Origin: Reticulitermes speratus | Lineage: Eukaryota; Arthropoda; Insecta; Blattodea; Rhinotermitidae | Reading direction: 5' to 3' | Assembly: GCA_021186555.1 (NCBI GenBank) | Contig: JAJKFL010000003.1 | Span: 49,749,630 to 49,813,629, forward strand | DNA: 64,000 bases | In this document: one piece after another, positions 44,591 to 55,675 of the stretch | Layout of the letters: each line of letters starts with the position of its first letter | Position numbering within the stretch: the first letter of the stretch is position 1 | Notes under the pieces: generated by a model | Seen by the model: only the letters and a program-made list of their open reading frames with translations | The model's database searches: none | Told to the model about the DNA's origin: nothing | Made by a program: the position numbers and the translations under genes

Positions 44591-45454
44591 ACGTAGCGTT
44601 AATATGTATGTACTGCAAATAAGTGGTTTTGATTTTATACGTCATCGTCTTATTGACATTTTAATTTGGCAGTAGAGGATAGTAGCAGTTCCGTCGTCGC
44701 CGACATTCTTTAAGCGGTATGGTTTTGATGTGATTGTATTTTGTCCTTTGCCGATATTCGGTGTGGCAAGATTTATATTTAAATGTTGGCTTATGAAATG
44801 GTACGTTTGCTGCTAATAACAGACGACTTTGATTGTTATGGAATGTTGAAATATCAGATGAACTGTCTTGAGTAGTCGTTTTCCGGAATTAAAAAGTTAG
44901 GAAACCTAAGTGCAAAATGACAAGTCCGGCGCGTGTACGCCAGTCTGTTTAATTATTCCGAAAACAGTAAGACTAGCGAGAAGTTGTTTCCGAATAATAT
45001 GTGTGCTTTGTCTCCATGACTTTCGGTTGAATTTTTAGGCGCGTTCGCAAAATTACGAAAAGCGGCTGTTAGCTTCGTCATGTCTGTCCGTCCGTTCGCA
45101 TGTAACGGTTGCGGATGTTCGTGAAATTTGATATATGAATTTCTTTTTCGAAAATCTGTCGAGAAAATTCAAGTTCGATTAAAATCTGACAACAATAACG
45201 GGTACTTTACATAAAGACCTATGTACACTTATGATAATATCTCGCTGAATTGTTCTTAGAATGAGCAGTGTTTCAGACAAAAGTTGTAGAGAAAATCAAA
45301 ACACACATTTTATGTTCAGTAACTTTTTTTTTTTCGAAAATCGTGCCAATGTGGAAAAAATGCTAGAGCCGGACAGGCCGCAGATGACAACATAATACGG
45401 TGCATGCGCTTTGCATGCTGGATAACTAAGGCTAAGTGTTCTGGGGTTTGACAC
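44591..45454. other. Unannotated non-coding stretch
   Basis: No supported feature. The CTGTCCGTCCGTTCG area near 45081 looks like an old repeat but has no second copy here. Confidence 0.35.
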
Positions 45455-45625
45455 CGTGTAATCTGATAGTGATTTCAGAGGAACCTCCTGCCGCCATCTT
45501 GAGGGTAGCGGGTTGTTTGTTGAGCGGTATAAGAGGTCTTCCTTTTACACTCAAGATCTAGATAGCAGGTCCCTCTGAAACGTTATTAGCCACCTACCAG
45601 ACTATACGGCATCATAGTTCACGGT
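45455..45625. repeat. Inverted pair of hammerhead-related arms
   Basis: The left arm (GTGTAATCTGATAGTGATTT then CAGAGGAACCTCCTGCCGCC ATCTTGAGGG) and right arm (ACTCAAGATCTAGATAGCAG then GTCCCTCTGAAACGTTATTA) are inverted relatives. The cores have decayed to CTCAAGA. Confidence 0.5.
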
Positions 45626-45805
45626 CGTAATATTTACTGCCTTCAGAACCTCAGGTATCATGTCTGAAGAAATAACAATGTAAAGAAAGAAAACGGTGCC
45701 CGAGATTTAAGGTTCTCTCATGGTGCTGCGGTTATGGAGTCCAAGAAGAATTAATTGCTCTTCGATTGCTTGACTCGGAAGGTAAAGACACTTAGGCTGT
45801 TCGAC

Positions 45806-46528
45806 ACGTCTGTAACTGTTTATCAGTACCAACACTGTAACTGTTTATCAGTACCAACGTCTGTAACTGTTTATCAGTACCAACGTCTGTAACTGTTTAT
45901 CAGTACCAACGTCTGTAACTGTTTATCGGTACCAACGTCTGTAACTGTTTATCGGTACCAACGTCTGTAACTGTTTATCAGTACCAACGTCTGTAACTGT
46001 TTATCGGTACCAACGTCTGTAACTTTATCAGTACCAACGTCTGTAACTGTTTGTCAGTACCAACGTCTGTAACTTTATCAGTACCAACGTCTGTAACTTT
46101 ATCAGTACCAACGTCTGTAACTGTTTATCGGTACCAACGTCTGTAACTGTTTATCGGTACCAACGTCTGTAACTGTTTATCAGTACCAACGTCTGTAACT
46201 GTTTATCAGTACCAACGTCTGTAACTGTTTTTCGGTACCAACGTCTGTAACTGTTTATCAGTACCAACGTCTGTAACTGTTTATCAGTACCAACGTCTGT
46301 AACTGTTTATCAGTACCAACGTCTGTAACTGTTATAGTCAGTACCAACGTCTGTAACTGTTTATCAGTACCAACGTCTGTAACTGTTTATCAGTACCAAC
46401 GTCTGTACCTGTTTATCAGCACCAACGTCTGTAACTGTTTATCAGCACCAACGTCTGTAACTGTTTATCAGCACCAACGTCTGTAACTGTTTATCAGTAC
46501 CAACGTCTGTAACTGTTTATCAGTACCA
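45806..46528. repeat. 26-bp minisatellite, about 28 copies
   Basis: Tandem units of AACGTCTGTAACTGTTTATC then AGTACC. Variants include units shortened to AACTTTATCAG, units with CGGTACC, and a GTTATAGTC insertion. The units are mixed in order, which suggests unequal exchange. Confidence 0.95.
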
Positions 46529-46904
46529 CGGTTTAACATTGTAGGAGACCTCAATCTGCAAAATAAAGCCTGATTAATGTGTTTTGCCGGGAACATACCG
46601 GTCTTACATACCAAATAACAAGTTCACACCTACCGACTCTTCACTTACATGCTTTCCTTCAAGTCCGCTGCGCGTGTATAGTGAAAGCACCCAGCGAACT
46701 GGTTGTTTTTGCCAACGGATGTTATTTAGTTAGAATAATCTCATTTGTCGGCACTTTGTAATTTTTCCTGCGCTTTTGTGACTTTTATATCAGTTACCAC
46801 TTCAAGTGGAAGCCAGTATTTGTAACTCATTTCCTTATTTGACGTAGCACTGAAATTAAATCTTTCGTGCATTGCTTGACGAAGACGTGAAGATACTCGT
46901 AGAT

Positions 46905-47290
46905 AGCCACGCCAAGAAGACGTGTGAGGACTCCTCCGTAGGTATAACTCCACGCATTTTACCGTCAACATTTTCAGAGTAGAAGTGGCTTGTTTCGTGA
47001 AGGTGGATGTAGTAGTTTTCTTTGACCCATTGGTAGTCTTCTAGAAGATGACACGAAAGACGAAAATATCCGTAGTCACCGTCGTGAGAACCGAAATTCT
47101 TCCTCGCATTCTTAAAGTCGTTGCTGGATGGCGGTGAGCGGTCAGCCTCACGGCAAGGCCAGCGGAATACCCCCCCCCCCCCCCCACCCCCCGGTAAGAG
47201 TGCGCCCGAGAACCACAGTGGACGCAGGGGAGAAGACAAGAATCTTTGCTGATGTCGGAAATCGAAGCCCAATTTCCCGGTCTACCAGAT
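46905..47290 (-). mobile_element. SINE family A' relic with insertion and poly-C
   Basis: The 3' end lies at 46905-46972 and the remainder at about 47110-47290; between them is about 135 bp of unrelated sequence. Box B is altered (GGGCTTCGATTTCC on minus). The run C16-A-C6 (47170-47192) falls at the same SINE position as the poly-C at 40820. Confidence 0.55.
47170..47192 (+). repeat. Poly-C tract
   Basis: Sixteen C, one A, six C, within a SINE A' relic. Confidence 0.95.
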
Positions 47291-47339
47291 CGTAATGGAA
47301 TGTCCTTTGTCTTTTTAACATAATCTTATTAAACATGAC

Positions 47340-47700
47340 ATACAGGATGATTCAGGAGGAAAGGTCAGTATTTTGGTAGGTGATAGTATCGGTCATTGTG
47401 AGAACAAGAAGTTCATATGAACATGTGTCTAATTCTGAATGGTTATCGAGGTGCAGCTGTTTGAATCTCCAGACCTAACTCCGTTTGATTTTTGTTTGTG
47501 GGGTTGGATGAAGAGAGAAGTTTACAAAATAAAGGTGGATATACGAGATGAATTGCTCGCATTTTGGATGCTGCTGCCCATATAACGAAACGTGAAGATC
47601 AACTCAGACAAACAACACGCGATCTTCGCACACGAGTTGCAGAGTTCATTGAGATTAACGGTGGGATTTTCGAATATTTATTGTGCACTGCAACAAATTT
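47340..47700 (+). pseudogene. Mariner-superfamily-type DDE transposase remnant (C-terminal end)
   Basis: From about 47465 the frame reads SPDLTPFDFCLWGWMKREVY and then, after a two-base frameshift, ARILDAAAHITKREDQLRQT and RVAEFIEINGGIFEYLL. SPDLTPxDFxLWG and the GGxFEYLL ending are typical of the C-terminal part of Tc1/mariner-like DDE transposases. The preceding ACAGGATGATTCAGGAGGAA lies about 100 bp upstream and looks like an element end, so this is an internally deleted copy. Not functional. Confidence 0.7.
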
Positions 47701-47814
47701 GTCATTTCTGTGTAACAGATTTGTCATTTAAACATTAAATTAAAATTAAAATTAAATTACCAGTAATTTCTCCTTTTTATTACCATTCACAGTGCTTTTG
47801 TATTTGTAGATTGA

Positions 47815-48115
47815 AACGCGCGGTGGCGCAGTTGGTTCAGGCACTGCCCTACAAGCCGGAAGATCGCGGGTTCGATTCCCGATGGTGTCATTGGCATTTT
47901 TCAGTGACATAATCTTTTCGGTTGCACTATGGCCCTGGAGTCGACTCAGCCTCTAATAGAAATGAGTACCAGGATATTTCCTAGGGGGTAAAGGCGGCCG
48001 GTGCTTAGGGCTGACAACCTTACCACCTTCATGTGCCGATTGTCTAGAAATCTCGGAGCCTCAACCTCCTGGAACCCTAAGGGCCTGTCCAGGCCTGTAA
48101 TGGGATTGCTTTATA
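47815..48115 (+). mobile_element. SINE family C
   Basis: The tRNA-like head GCGCGGTGGCGCAGTTGGTT (A box) and GCGGGTTCGATTCCCG (B box) are followed by a body partly like family A (CCAGGATATTTCCTAGGGGG, TAAAGGCGGCCGGTGCTTAG). It ends differently (GGAACCCTAAGGGCCTGTCC). One copy seen; its internal similarity to A suggests a shared body module. Confidence 0.7.
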
Positions 48116-48360
48116 GAATGAGATGAGTTAGGCATATAGCATGCTTTGGAGAGATCAGAAATATGTACAGTATTTGGACGGAAATTCTGAAAGGTAGGCA
48201 CTTCTTTGAAGACCTAATCGTAGATTTAAGGACAATATGACAATGAATGTTAAAGAATTTGGGGAACTGAATTTATGTGGCTGGAAATAGGATTTGGTAA
48301 CTTAAATGTAGCGCGTGTTACAAGAATTGCAGGCTGCCGGCATTGGCGAATGATATAATG
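48116..48360 (+). mobile_element. Non-LTR retrotransposon C-terminal relic (very diverged)
   Basis: GAATGAGATGAGTTAGGCAT corresponds to the RRMRWxGH region, and TTTGAAGACCTAATCGTAGA then TTTAAGGACAATATGACAAT to the [12 protein letters not shown] region. Many frameshifts. Confidence 0.45.
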
Positions 48361-48755
48361 GGAACGTAAGTGACGTAACTTCTTTAAGTCCGATTTCAAA
48401 TACCTGGCCTCGGGTTGGGTTTGAAGACAGGATACTCGCAGTTAGCATCTCTTAGGTTTTGAATGCCTCTAGCATTTTTGTCGACTCGGCCATTACGTTT
48501 GCAGTAAATGTTATGATTTATGTAACCGCATTAAAAAAAAAAGACGGCCGAAGTGTTAATTTTCAAGATGTCACCTGATGTGGTGGAGCGTGATCGAGAA
48601 TGGCGGCATAATATTGAGGAAGATGCAGTTCTGTTTTCCTAATGGTTGAATTAGAGAACGAATAATTTTTGTACGGTGTCTTAGTAGGATGATTCACAGT
48701 TTTGTGCGTCACGTTACTGGAGAGAAGAGAGCCGGGGTAGCTCTTGGGCTAGATC

Positions 48756-49200
48756 AGTGGTTCCCAAAGTGTGCTCCGCGGACCCCAAGGGATCCACGAC
48801 CAGTTTACAGGGGATCCTTGGATATATTTATGTAATGGCTACTTTGAAGTTTACTTATTTTTTCAGTTAAAGGAATATTTTGTTAAAAAAATCGCGGAAA
48901 TTCTTTAATTGGCGATGTGTTGATTTCGTATGACTGTTAGAATATCTAATTAAGAAACTTCCTGTACCCACGAAGCGAGCGACAGTCAGTTTAATTAAGG
49001 TCAAATCATGCAGTGCGTTGTTACGTAAGCTACTGGTATCTATTAGTGTCTATCTAAAATCAGTTCTGAGATATAAACTTTTAATTTTGGATACCTATCA
49101 TCCGGACAGTCTATATTTACGTGAGCAAGGCTATGAGGAGCCATAGTTATTTTTCGAAGCCGCAAGGCGTCCGCGAGCAAAACCGTTTGGTAAACAAACT
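48756..49200. mobile_element. hAT-like non-autonomous DNA transposon (worn)
   Basis: Left end CAGTGGTTCCCAAAGTGTGC then TCCGCGGACCCC. The right end GGCGTCCGCGAGCAAAACCG then TTTGGTAAACAAAC is its imperfect inverse. AT-rich interior, no transposase, no clear 8-bp duplication. Confidence 0.6.
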
Positions 49201-49231
49201 ATATTCTGATTTCACCGTGCATTCTTGACGT

Positions 49232-49490
49232 GAATATCACTTACACCAACTACATAAATATCACTTACACCAACTACATAAATATCACTTACACCAACTA
49301 CATAAATATCACTTACACCAACTACATAAATATCACTTACACCAACTACATAAATATCACTTACACCAACTACATAAATATCACTTACACCAACTACATA
49401 AATATCACTTACACCAACTACATAAATTCACTTACACCAACTACATAAATATCACTTACACCAACTACATAAACATCACTTACACCAACG
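49232..49490. repeat. 24-bp minisatellite, about 11 copies
   Basis: Unit ATAAATATCACTTACACCAA then CTAC, repeated with one shortened and a few point variants. It gives a spurious NITYTNYI repeat frame on plus. Confidence 0.95.
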
Positions 49491-49543
49491 AAATGCACTT
49501 GTTTATTAAAAAGAACACTAAATAGTTCCTAAAATGTTAGTTA

Positions 49544-49594
49544 AAACCCCTACCTATGTTTCGACCTATCGATAGGTCATCTTCAGGGCTATGT
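49544..49594 (-). ncRNA. Hammerhead-ribozyme-like motif
   Basis: Minus strand CCCTGAAGATGACCTATCGA then TAGGTCGAAACATAGGTAGG. The core CUGAAGA plus U, a six-pair stem II (GACCUA/UAGGUC), GAAA and stem III AC[AUAG]GU are all present, with A as cleavage residue. Stem I has only two clear pairs (CC/GG). A single copy next to the 24-bp minisatellite. Confidence 0.5.
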
Positions 49595-49944
49595 CACAAC
49601 TGCTTGTATTAAAAACACGTACACATATTGTTCATCTATATAAAAGTATAGTCATCGTCATATGTCATTAGGCTTATCACCATTATTATTACGTGGACAA
49701 ATGCGTGCTTAGAAGCACTTCGTAGTATTTGTACACTTTTAAAGTATATTGTCTACACCATCACTATTGTAGTGATATTTCTAGCAGTTTTTTTTTTATG
49801 TTAGAATGTAGATATATATAGTTACGGTTTTCACTTTTTGCTATTATGTCTACTTTGTCTGTTTAAATTAACAGTTATAATGTAGAGATGTGGACATCGT
49901 GTTGTTTCCGTTGGAGGGTGTGATTGCAATTTTTGAATGCCAGT

Positions 49945-50185
49945 TTGGTAAACACTTGGCTGGACCGAAGAATCGTGTTTCGATTCCTGGTAGGAACAAG
50001 AGATTTTTTTTCTTCGCCAAAATGCCAGATCGACTCTGGGGGTCCACACACAACCTCATACTTAATGGGTACGAGTTCTCTTTCTCCAGGGGTCAAGCAG
50101 CCGGGAGGTGAAACCACTCGCCTCCATTTATTGCCTTCATGGCGTAAAACAGAGGCAGCTTTAGCTTTACCTTGTTGGATAGACC
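49945..50185 (+). mobile_element. SINE family A' (diverged, 5' truncated)
   Basis: GTTTCGATTCCTGGTAGGAA is box B, then TCTTCGCCAAAATGCCAGAT, GGGTACGAGTTCTCTTTCTC, GGGGTCAAGCAGCCGGGAGG and a TTTAGCTTTACCTT end. Confidence 0.65.
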
Positions 50186-50428
50186 AAGCATCCGTTTCTC
50201 CAACTTTTCCATTCCGTATGGACTGTACTGTGAACGGTAGGGACATTTCGAAACTTAGCGTGTCAGATTTACCCACACTGATTGTAACACTGCCAGTTAT
50301 GTCCGTGAAACGTCATTAGCAGTCATGTCTGTGCAATTACTGGTGCTGCACGGTAAATATCCTTTATGGAAGGACATTCTTGAATTTTGTACATGAAAGC
50401 TTTGAACATAGTCGGTAATGAGTAAATA

Positions 50429-50702
50429 CTAGGTAAATGTGAAATCGTCTGTGTGCACGCTGTGAAGATATATGCTGGAGTGGAGGTATAGATCCACGCG
50501 TTCTTAACCTTTGCACTAGATGGAGGTGAGTGGTAAGCTTTACTTCCGGGGGAGAGAATCTGGTACCCATTGAATAGAGGGCTGATTGGCCCCAGATACG
50601 ATCTGGACGATTTGGAGAACAGAAATATCTCTTGTCCCTTTCAGGAATTGAACCACGATTCTCCGGTCGTCCATATCGTAGTCTAATCACTGTCGACATC
50701 GC
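50429..50702 (-). mobile_element. SINE family A', near full length
   Basis: Minus-strand head GTCGACAGTGATTAGACTAC, box B GTGGTTCAATTCC (altered), TCTCCAAATCGTCCAGATCG and the normal body and 3' end TTTACCTAGT. Confidence 0.8.
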
Positions 50703-50725
50703 TGTCTCTTAAAACATAATATAGA

Positions 50726-50876
50726 TGGATGAATGGATGGGTGATGATGGAAGGTGGATGGATGGATGATGGATACATACATACATACATACACACACAC
50801 ACAGACACACACACATACATACATACATACATACACATACATACATACATACATACATACATACATACATACATAG
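50726..50876. repeat. (GGAT)n and (ACAT)n microsatellites
   Basis: GATGAATGGATGGG..GGATGGATGGATG at 50726-50773, then an ACAT/ACAC array to 50876, then GATGGATGG again. The open frames across it are spurious. Confidence 0.95.
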
Positions 50877-50965
50877 ATGATGGATGGATGTTGAAGTGTC
50901 ATTTAATTAATGTTGCTTGAGGTGTAGTAGTTTTATGTGGCCTAATCATGTTCCATACTTCAAGG

Positions 50966-51588
50966 CAGGGCTGGCCAACATGCGGCCCTCGAGGAAAGCA
51001 TTTGCGGCCCTCAGTCACTGAATTGTTTCAGTAATACAGTTTTATCCCTTTGGCTTGACAGCCCCTAGGGGGCCTAGGCCTCCTCATTTTCGAGGCTTCA
51101 CGATCACACTTTTTAGACACACCACACTCGGTAGGACGTCGCAGAGACCTCTACCTGACAACACACAACACTCACAAGAGACAGACATCCATGCCCCCAG
51201 TGGGAGTCGAACCCACAATCGCAGCAAGCGAGCGGCCGTAGACCCACGCCTTAGACCGCGCGGCCACTGGGATCGGCAATACAGTTTTACCAGCATAATA
51301 TGTCTACAGAACGTAATGTGGCAACTTTATTAACAGATAAAATGTTTACAAACTGTAACTCTCAACTTTTAAGACAGCACACAGTAAACCAACATTGCTT
51401 TGTGTTTTTGTCGAGTTTTGTACGGCGTACTACCTTGTCATTCAACCGTACGTTTAGCGTAACTTATTGTTTGTAAATAACGGCATTCGAGTGAATTCAG
51501 TCGCTCCCCTGCCCCTTTGGATATATTTGTACACATAGTCCTTAACGAATTATGTGGCCGTCCTGTTGGTTGAAATTGGCCAACCCTG
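50966..51588. mobile_element. hAT-like non-autonomous DNA transposon with 8-bp duplication, carrying a SINE B
   Basis: Left end CAGGGCTGGCCAACATGCGG; right end, inverted, CAGGGTTGGCCAATTTCAAC. Flanks cttcaagg (50958-50965) and ctttaagg (51589-51596) match at seven of eight bases. About 380 bp without the SINE B at 51045-51277. No transposase. Confidence 0.85.
51045..51277 (-). mobile_element. SINE family B with internal deletion and target duplication
   Basis: Minus-strand head GCCGATCCCAGTGGCCGCGC, box B GGGTTCGACTCCC, B body lacking about 25 bases around ACTCCTCTGGACGAGGGAC. Flanks aatacagtttta at 51033-51044 and 51278-51289 are 12-bp perfect. Inserted in the hAT element. Confidence 0.93.
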
Positions 51589-51620
51589 CTTTAAGGACAG
51601 TGCAGTTACATGCGTAGTAG

Positions 51621-51896
51621 GTAAGGTAAAGGTAAAGTTCACCCTAGAACAGGCCACGAAGGCCCAGAGGGGGGGTAGAGGTATAGCTCTACTCTTTCTT
51701 TAACCTCGGCGCTAGATGAGGGTGGGTGGTCAACTTCAGTTCCCGGCCGCTTTACCCCCCGGGAAAGAGACCCGGTACCCATTGCATAGGAGGCTGGGTG
51801 GGCCCCAGGGCCGGTGTGGACGGCTGTGGAATATCTCGCCCCCACCGGGATTCGATCCCCGGACCGTGCAGCTCGTAGCGAATTGCTATACCGACT
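51621..51896 (-). mobile_element. SINE family A, slightly 5' truncated, with target duplication
   Basis: Minus strand starts GTAGTCGGTATAGCAATTCG, about 11 bases inside the usual head, so box A is incomplete. Box B GGATCGAATCCC and the rest are normal. Flanks acatgcgtagtag (51608-51620) and acatgcgtattag (51897-51909), 13 bp with one mismatch. Confidence 0.92.
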
Positions 51897-52512
51897 ACAT
51901 GCGTATTAGACATACCATAAGGTAATTTGGTATGGAACTTCGTCTGAGGGCATGTACCTCCTAGTTGGCTGAACCAAAGCACTCGCCCCGCCCAAAGTGT
52001 CTGCAGGGCTTCCTCATCCGCTACTGTACGATTACACACGCTCGTTGTAAGAAGAACCTGCCCAGAGGTATAACGCAAACTTATTGAATTGGTTGTGTAT
52101 GTGATTACGTATGGGGCTTGTTGTGTTTCCGGTACCGATGGTTGCTAAGAATTCAACAAGTGGTATCACGTGAGATCGTTAAAAGTAATTGGCGTGTTTC
52201 GAGCACTTTTTAATTACTTCTGTCGCTGTGCAGAATTCAGTTATACTTTGCCTGCCGTTAAGAAAACAGGTTGATATTGGGTATATCTTCTGGGATATGA
52301 CGCCGCGTCCCTGGGATAACCCGTGACGCTGCGTCATCCCGGACGAACGGAAGCCCCAGCTACATCGCTGCGAATAGCTACCAACTCACTTGGATGATCT
52401 GTAGGGTTCTGACGGTGGTGTGTCACGTTTGAAATCCTTTACTATTCGGACTTGGCCCATCGTCCCGCCTTTAAAATGAAAACTATAATACAGCGTTTTG
52501 AGGACAGGATCG

Positions 52513-52526
52513 CCCCCCCCCCCCCC
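52513..52526 (+). repeat. Poly-C tract (14 C)
   Basis: Uninterrupted run of 14 C, 30 bp before the perfect palindrome. Confidence 0.95.
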
Positions 52527-52557
52527 AGGCAGAAGAGTAATGGAAAGTTCAATTGAG

Positions 52558-52603
52558 TTGGACCCCATGGGCAAAACCCAGGGGTTTTGCCCATGGGGTC
52601 CAA
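52558..52603. repeat. Perfect 22-bp inverted repeat with 2-base spacer
   Basis: TTGGACCCCATGGGCAAAAC and two more bases at 52558-52579 are exactly complementary to 52582-52603, with only AG between. A second, shorter inverted pair (ATGTGCT...AGCACAT) follows within 70 bp. It may be a real cruciform-prone site or a fold-back sequence artefact. Confidence 0.9.
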
Positions 52604-52726
52604 AGCGGGTCCAAATCTGAATGTGCTGCTATGTTCTGTCTGCTTCATCAAAACATAGCACATTCTGATTTTAATCAATTTTAATCAGTTTTAGTTATTG
52701 TACCTGTATTATTCCAGTGTTTGGAA

Positions 52727-52993
52727 TTTGTTTTTCTCCAATGGCTCGACAGCCCCTTGGGGGCCTAGGCCGCCTCATTTTTCGAGGCTTCACGATCACA
52801 CTTTTTAGACACACCACACTCGGTAGGACTCCTCTGGACGAGGGACCAGCTCGTCGCAGAGACCTGTACCTGACAACACACAACACTCACAAGAGACAGA
52901 CATCCATGCCCCTGATGGGATTCAAACCCACAATCCTAGTAATCGAGCGGCCGGAGACCCACGCCTTAGACCGCGCGGCCACTGGGATCGGCT
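52727..52993 (-). mobile_element. SINE family B, full length with target duplication
   Basis: Minus-strand head GCCGATCCCAGTGGCCGCGC, box B GGTTTGAATCCC, complete body. Flanks gtgtttggaa at 52717-52726 and 52994-53003, 10-bp perfect. Confidence 0.92.
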
Positions 52994-53082
52994 GTGTTTG
53001 GAACAGTAACTAATAAATATTTTATGCCCATTGTAAAGGAGAGGCCTCTACCTCTATATAATTCCTTCTATGTAATTGTGAA

Positions 53083-53130
53083 ACTACCTGATGATGGCTG
53101 TAATAGTCGACCGAAACGTCGTAGTAAATA
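53083..53130 (+). ncRNA. Hammerhead-ribozyme-like motif
   Basis: CTACCTGATGATGGCTGTAA then TAGTCGACCGAAACGTCGTA. Core CUGAUGA plus U, GAAA, stem III AC[GUC]GU and A as cleavage residue. Stem I has three pairs (UAC/GUA). Stem II is weak (GG/CC then mismatches), so activity is doubtful. Confidence 0.4.
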
Positions 53131-53134
53131 AATG

Positions 53135-54680
53135 AATATACAAATATTGATGGTGTTGTATCGTTCGGAAAGTGAAACCCGACATTAACTGTCCTGGCCT
53201 ACGATATTGTATATGTATATGTTTGAAATTATTAATGTAAAAACTGCTGAAACCCATGCGAGTAGATCTTGGTTGATCAACCGTGTCAGTATGGTGCGAA
53301 TTCCCGTTTCGGAGATTGTCCGTCGTCAGGAACTGATGCTTGCTGCTAATTGAATTGTCATCGTTAAAGTTTCAGATCTTCATGTAGCAGTGTGGACACC
53401 CTTTTAACATCAGAAAGATTCAAATTACTCTCTATTGGAAGCGTTCACTGATGGCGTTTCAATACAAGATTCACCTCGTTGCCTGTGGCGTTTATTTGCA
53501 TTTGTTTTAATTGGTACATTTCATGGATTCATTGCAGAACTGCGCAGTGATCATGTGCCTAAGTGAAACCTGTTTGGCCCCATCGTTTATTGCGTAATTG
53601 ATCTGCGAACGTAGGCATTCGGTGGTCAGGATATTTTAACGGTTAACTAATTATATGCCTGAATTATCAAATGGTGCATTAAGTTTGTTTTCCCTGTGGA
53701 GTGAAATTTATAAATTACCGACTCATTACAATTTAAGTTTCTCTTTGCGAGGGTCATTTATTGTATCGTAAATGTTCGGTCTTAATATACTGCTAAGTTA
53801 GGAAACTCATTTGTCTCGTGCAGTTAGTTAGCGGTACAATGGGCTTGGGCTGTGACGGATTGGATTGTGAGACCGTATATCCTGAGGAAGAGGCATTCGG
53901 TGATTTTCTGAGTGTCATCATGTTAATGATAGGCTGGTAGTATTTTCAGAACGGATCGAATTGATTTCTATCCAGCCATTACCAGCTCGCAGTCATCATA
54001 ATTCATGATATCCGTAAACCTTGCAAGAAAGTACCTCTGCTGGAAGGCCTACTCCTTAGCAGATAAGATTGATTCCTACCCAGTCATTACCAGTCTGTAA
54101 TTATCCACACATCATTTGTGATATTCATATAAACCTTGTGAGAAACTGCGTCATGTAAATCCTCCCTCGCCCTGACTGTAATTATATCTTTCGTTCCCAA
54201 AAGTTTCCGCCCTGGTCGCCCACCTGACTGCAGCGCAACATGTGGGAGCCTTCTGAGGTTGTTTAATGCTTTTGAGAAGAGTGTGTGTGTGTGTGTGTGT
54301 GGTTTACTCGCTTGTTTTAGGAATCGAAGTAGTTGACCATCAGGCTTGGAATTTGGATCTTTAATGTGTGCGTAAATGTGATATGTATGCCTACCGTTTC
54401 AAAATTTCGGTGTGCTGTTCTTATTTTACGCGTGTGTGTGTGTGTGGGAGGGGATGGAATCATTGGTATTACTGAGGTGTGCAACGTGTAAGTCGTTTCT
54501 TACTGGTGAATCGTTTCGTTCACTTTTGCTCGTACCAGATTGTACATTTCTGAACTTCAGTGCTATTTTCATTTAAATAGAAACTACTGTCCATCTGAAA
54601 TATTCCGACGGAGCATGGGGTTTTGGAAACTAGGAGAGTCCTTGTGTGAATAGCTGGAGAGGCACACAGGTTCGTTAGAA
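53135..54680. other. Unannotated non-coding stretch
   Basis: No gene is supported. (GT)n runs lie at 54281-54300 and 54432-54446. Confidence 0.4.
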
Positions 54681-54715
54681 GGAGTTCATCTCGAACACAG
54701 GACCACTGATGTGGT

Positions 54716-55675
54716 CAGAGTAGTAGACGGGGCACAACGTCTGGGAACACAGTACTGGTAGCTGTTATATGCAGGGACATTATCTGGGAACACAGTACTG
54801 GTAGCTGTAATATGCAGGGACATTATCTGGGAACACAGTACTGTAGCTGAAATATTCGAGGACATTTTTGGAAACAAGTCCGTGTGTAATAGCGAGAGGC
54901 ACATGTTGAGATCTGCGAACACAGTAACTTGGTAGCAGTAGTAGAGGGACATTAGTCTGGGAACACAGTACTGGTAGCTGTATATGCAGGGACATTATCT
55001 GGGAACACAGTACTGGTAGCTGTAATATGCAGGGACATTATCTGGGAACACAGTACTGGTAGCTGTAATATGCAGGGACATTATCTGGGAACACAGTACT
55101 GGTAGCTGTAATATGCAGGGACATTATCTGGGAACACAGTACTGGTAGCTGTATATGCAGGGACATTATCTGGGAACACAGTACTGGTAGCTGTAATATG
55201 CAGGGACATTATCTGGGAACACAGTACTGGTAGCTGTAATATGCAGGGACATTATCTGGGAACACATACTGGTAGCTGTAATATGCAGGGACATTATCTG
55301 GGAACACAGTACTGGTAGCTGTAATATGCAGGGACATTATCTGGGAACACAGTACTGGTAGCTGTAATATGCAGGGACATTATCTGGGAACACAATACTG
55401 GTAGCTGTAACATGCAGGGACATTATCTGGGAACACAATACTGGTAGCTGTAAATGCAGGGACATTATCTGGGAACACAATACTGGTAGCTGTAATATGC
55501 AAGGACATTATCTGGGAACACATACTGGTAGCTGTAATATGCAGGACATTATCTGGGAACACAATGTTGGTAGCTGTAATATGCAGGGACATTATCTGGG
55601 AACACAATACTGGTAGCTGTAATATGCAGGGACATTATCTGGGAACACAGTACTGGTAGCTGTAATATGCAGAGA
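54716..55675. repeat. 43-bp minisatellite, about 22 copies
   Basis: Unit GGGAACACAGTACTGGTAGC, then TGTAATATGCAGGGACATTATCT. The first 250 bp contain broken and shuffled units; most copies after 54960 are near identical, with one-base indels and a CAATAC subtype at 55390-55620. The unit's GCAGGGACATTATCT resembles the outer end of MITE family F, and an F end directly follows the array. Confidence 0.95.

Noticed and set aside
47817..47890. Functional tRNA gene
   Set aside because: A and B boxes are good, but no full cloverleaf could be drawn and a SINE body follows.
49230..49448. NITYTNYI repeat peptide
   Set aside because: Translation of a 24-bp minisatellite; no gene context.
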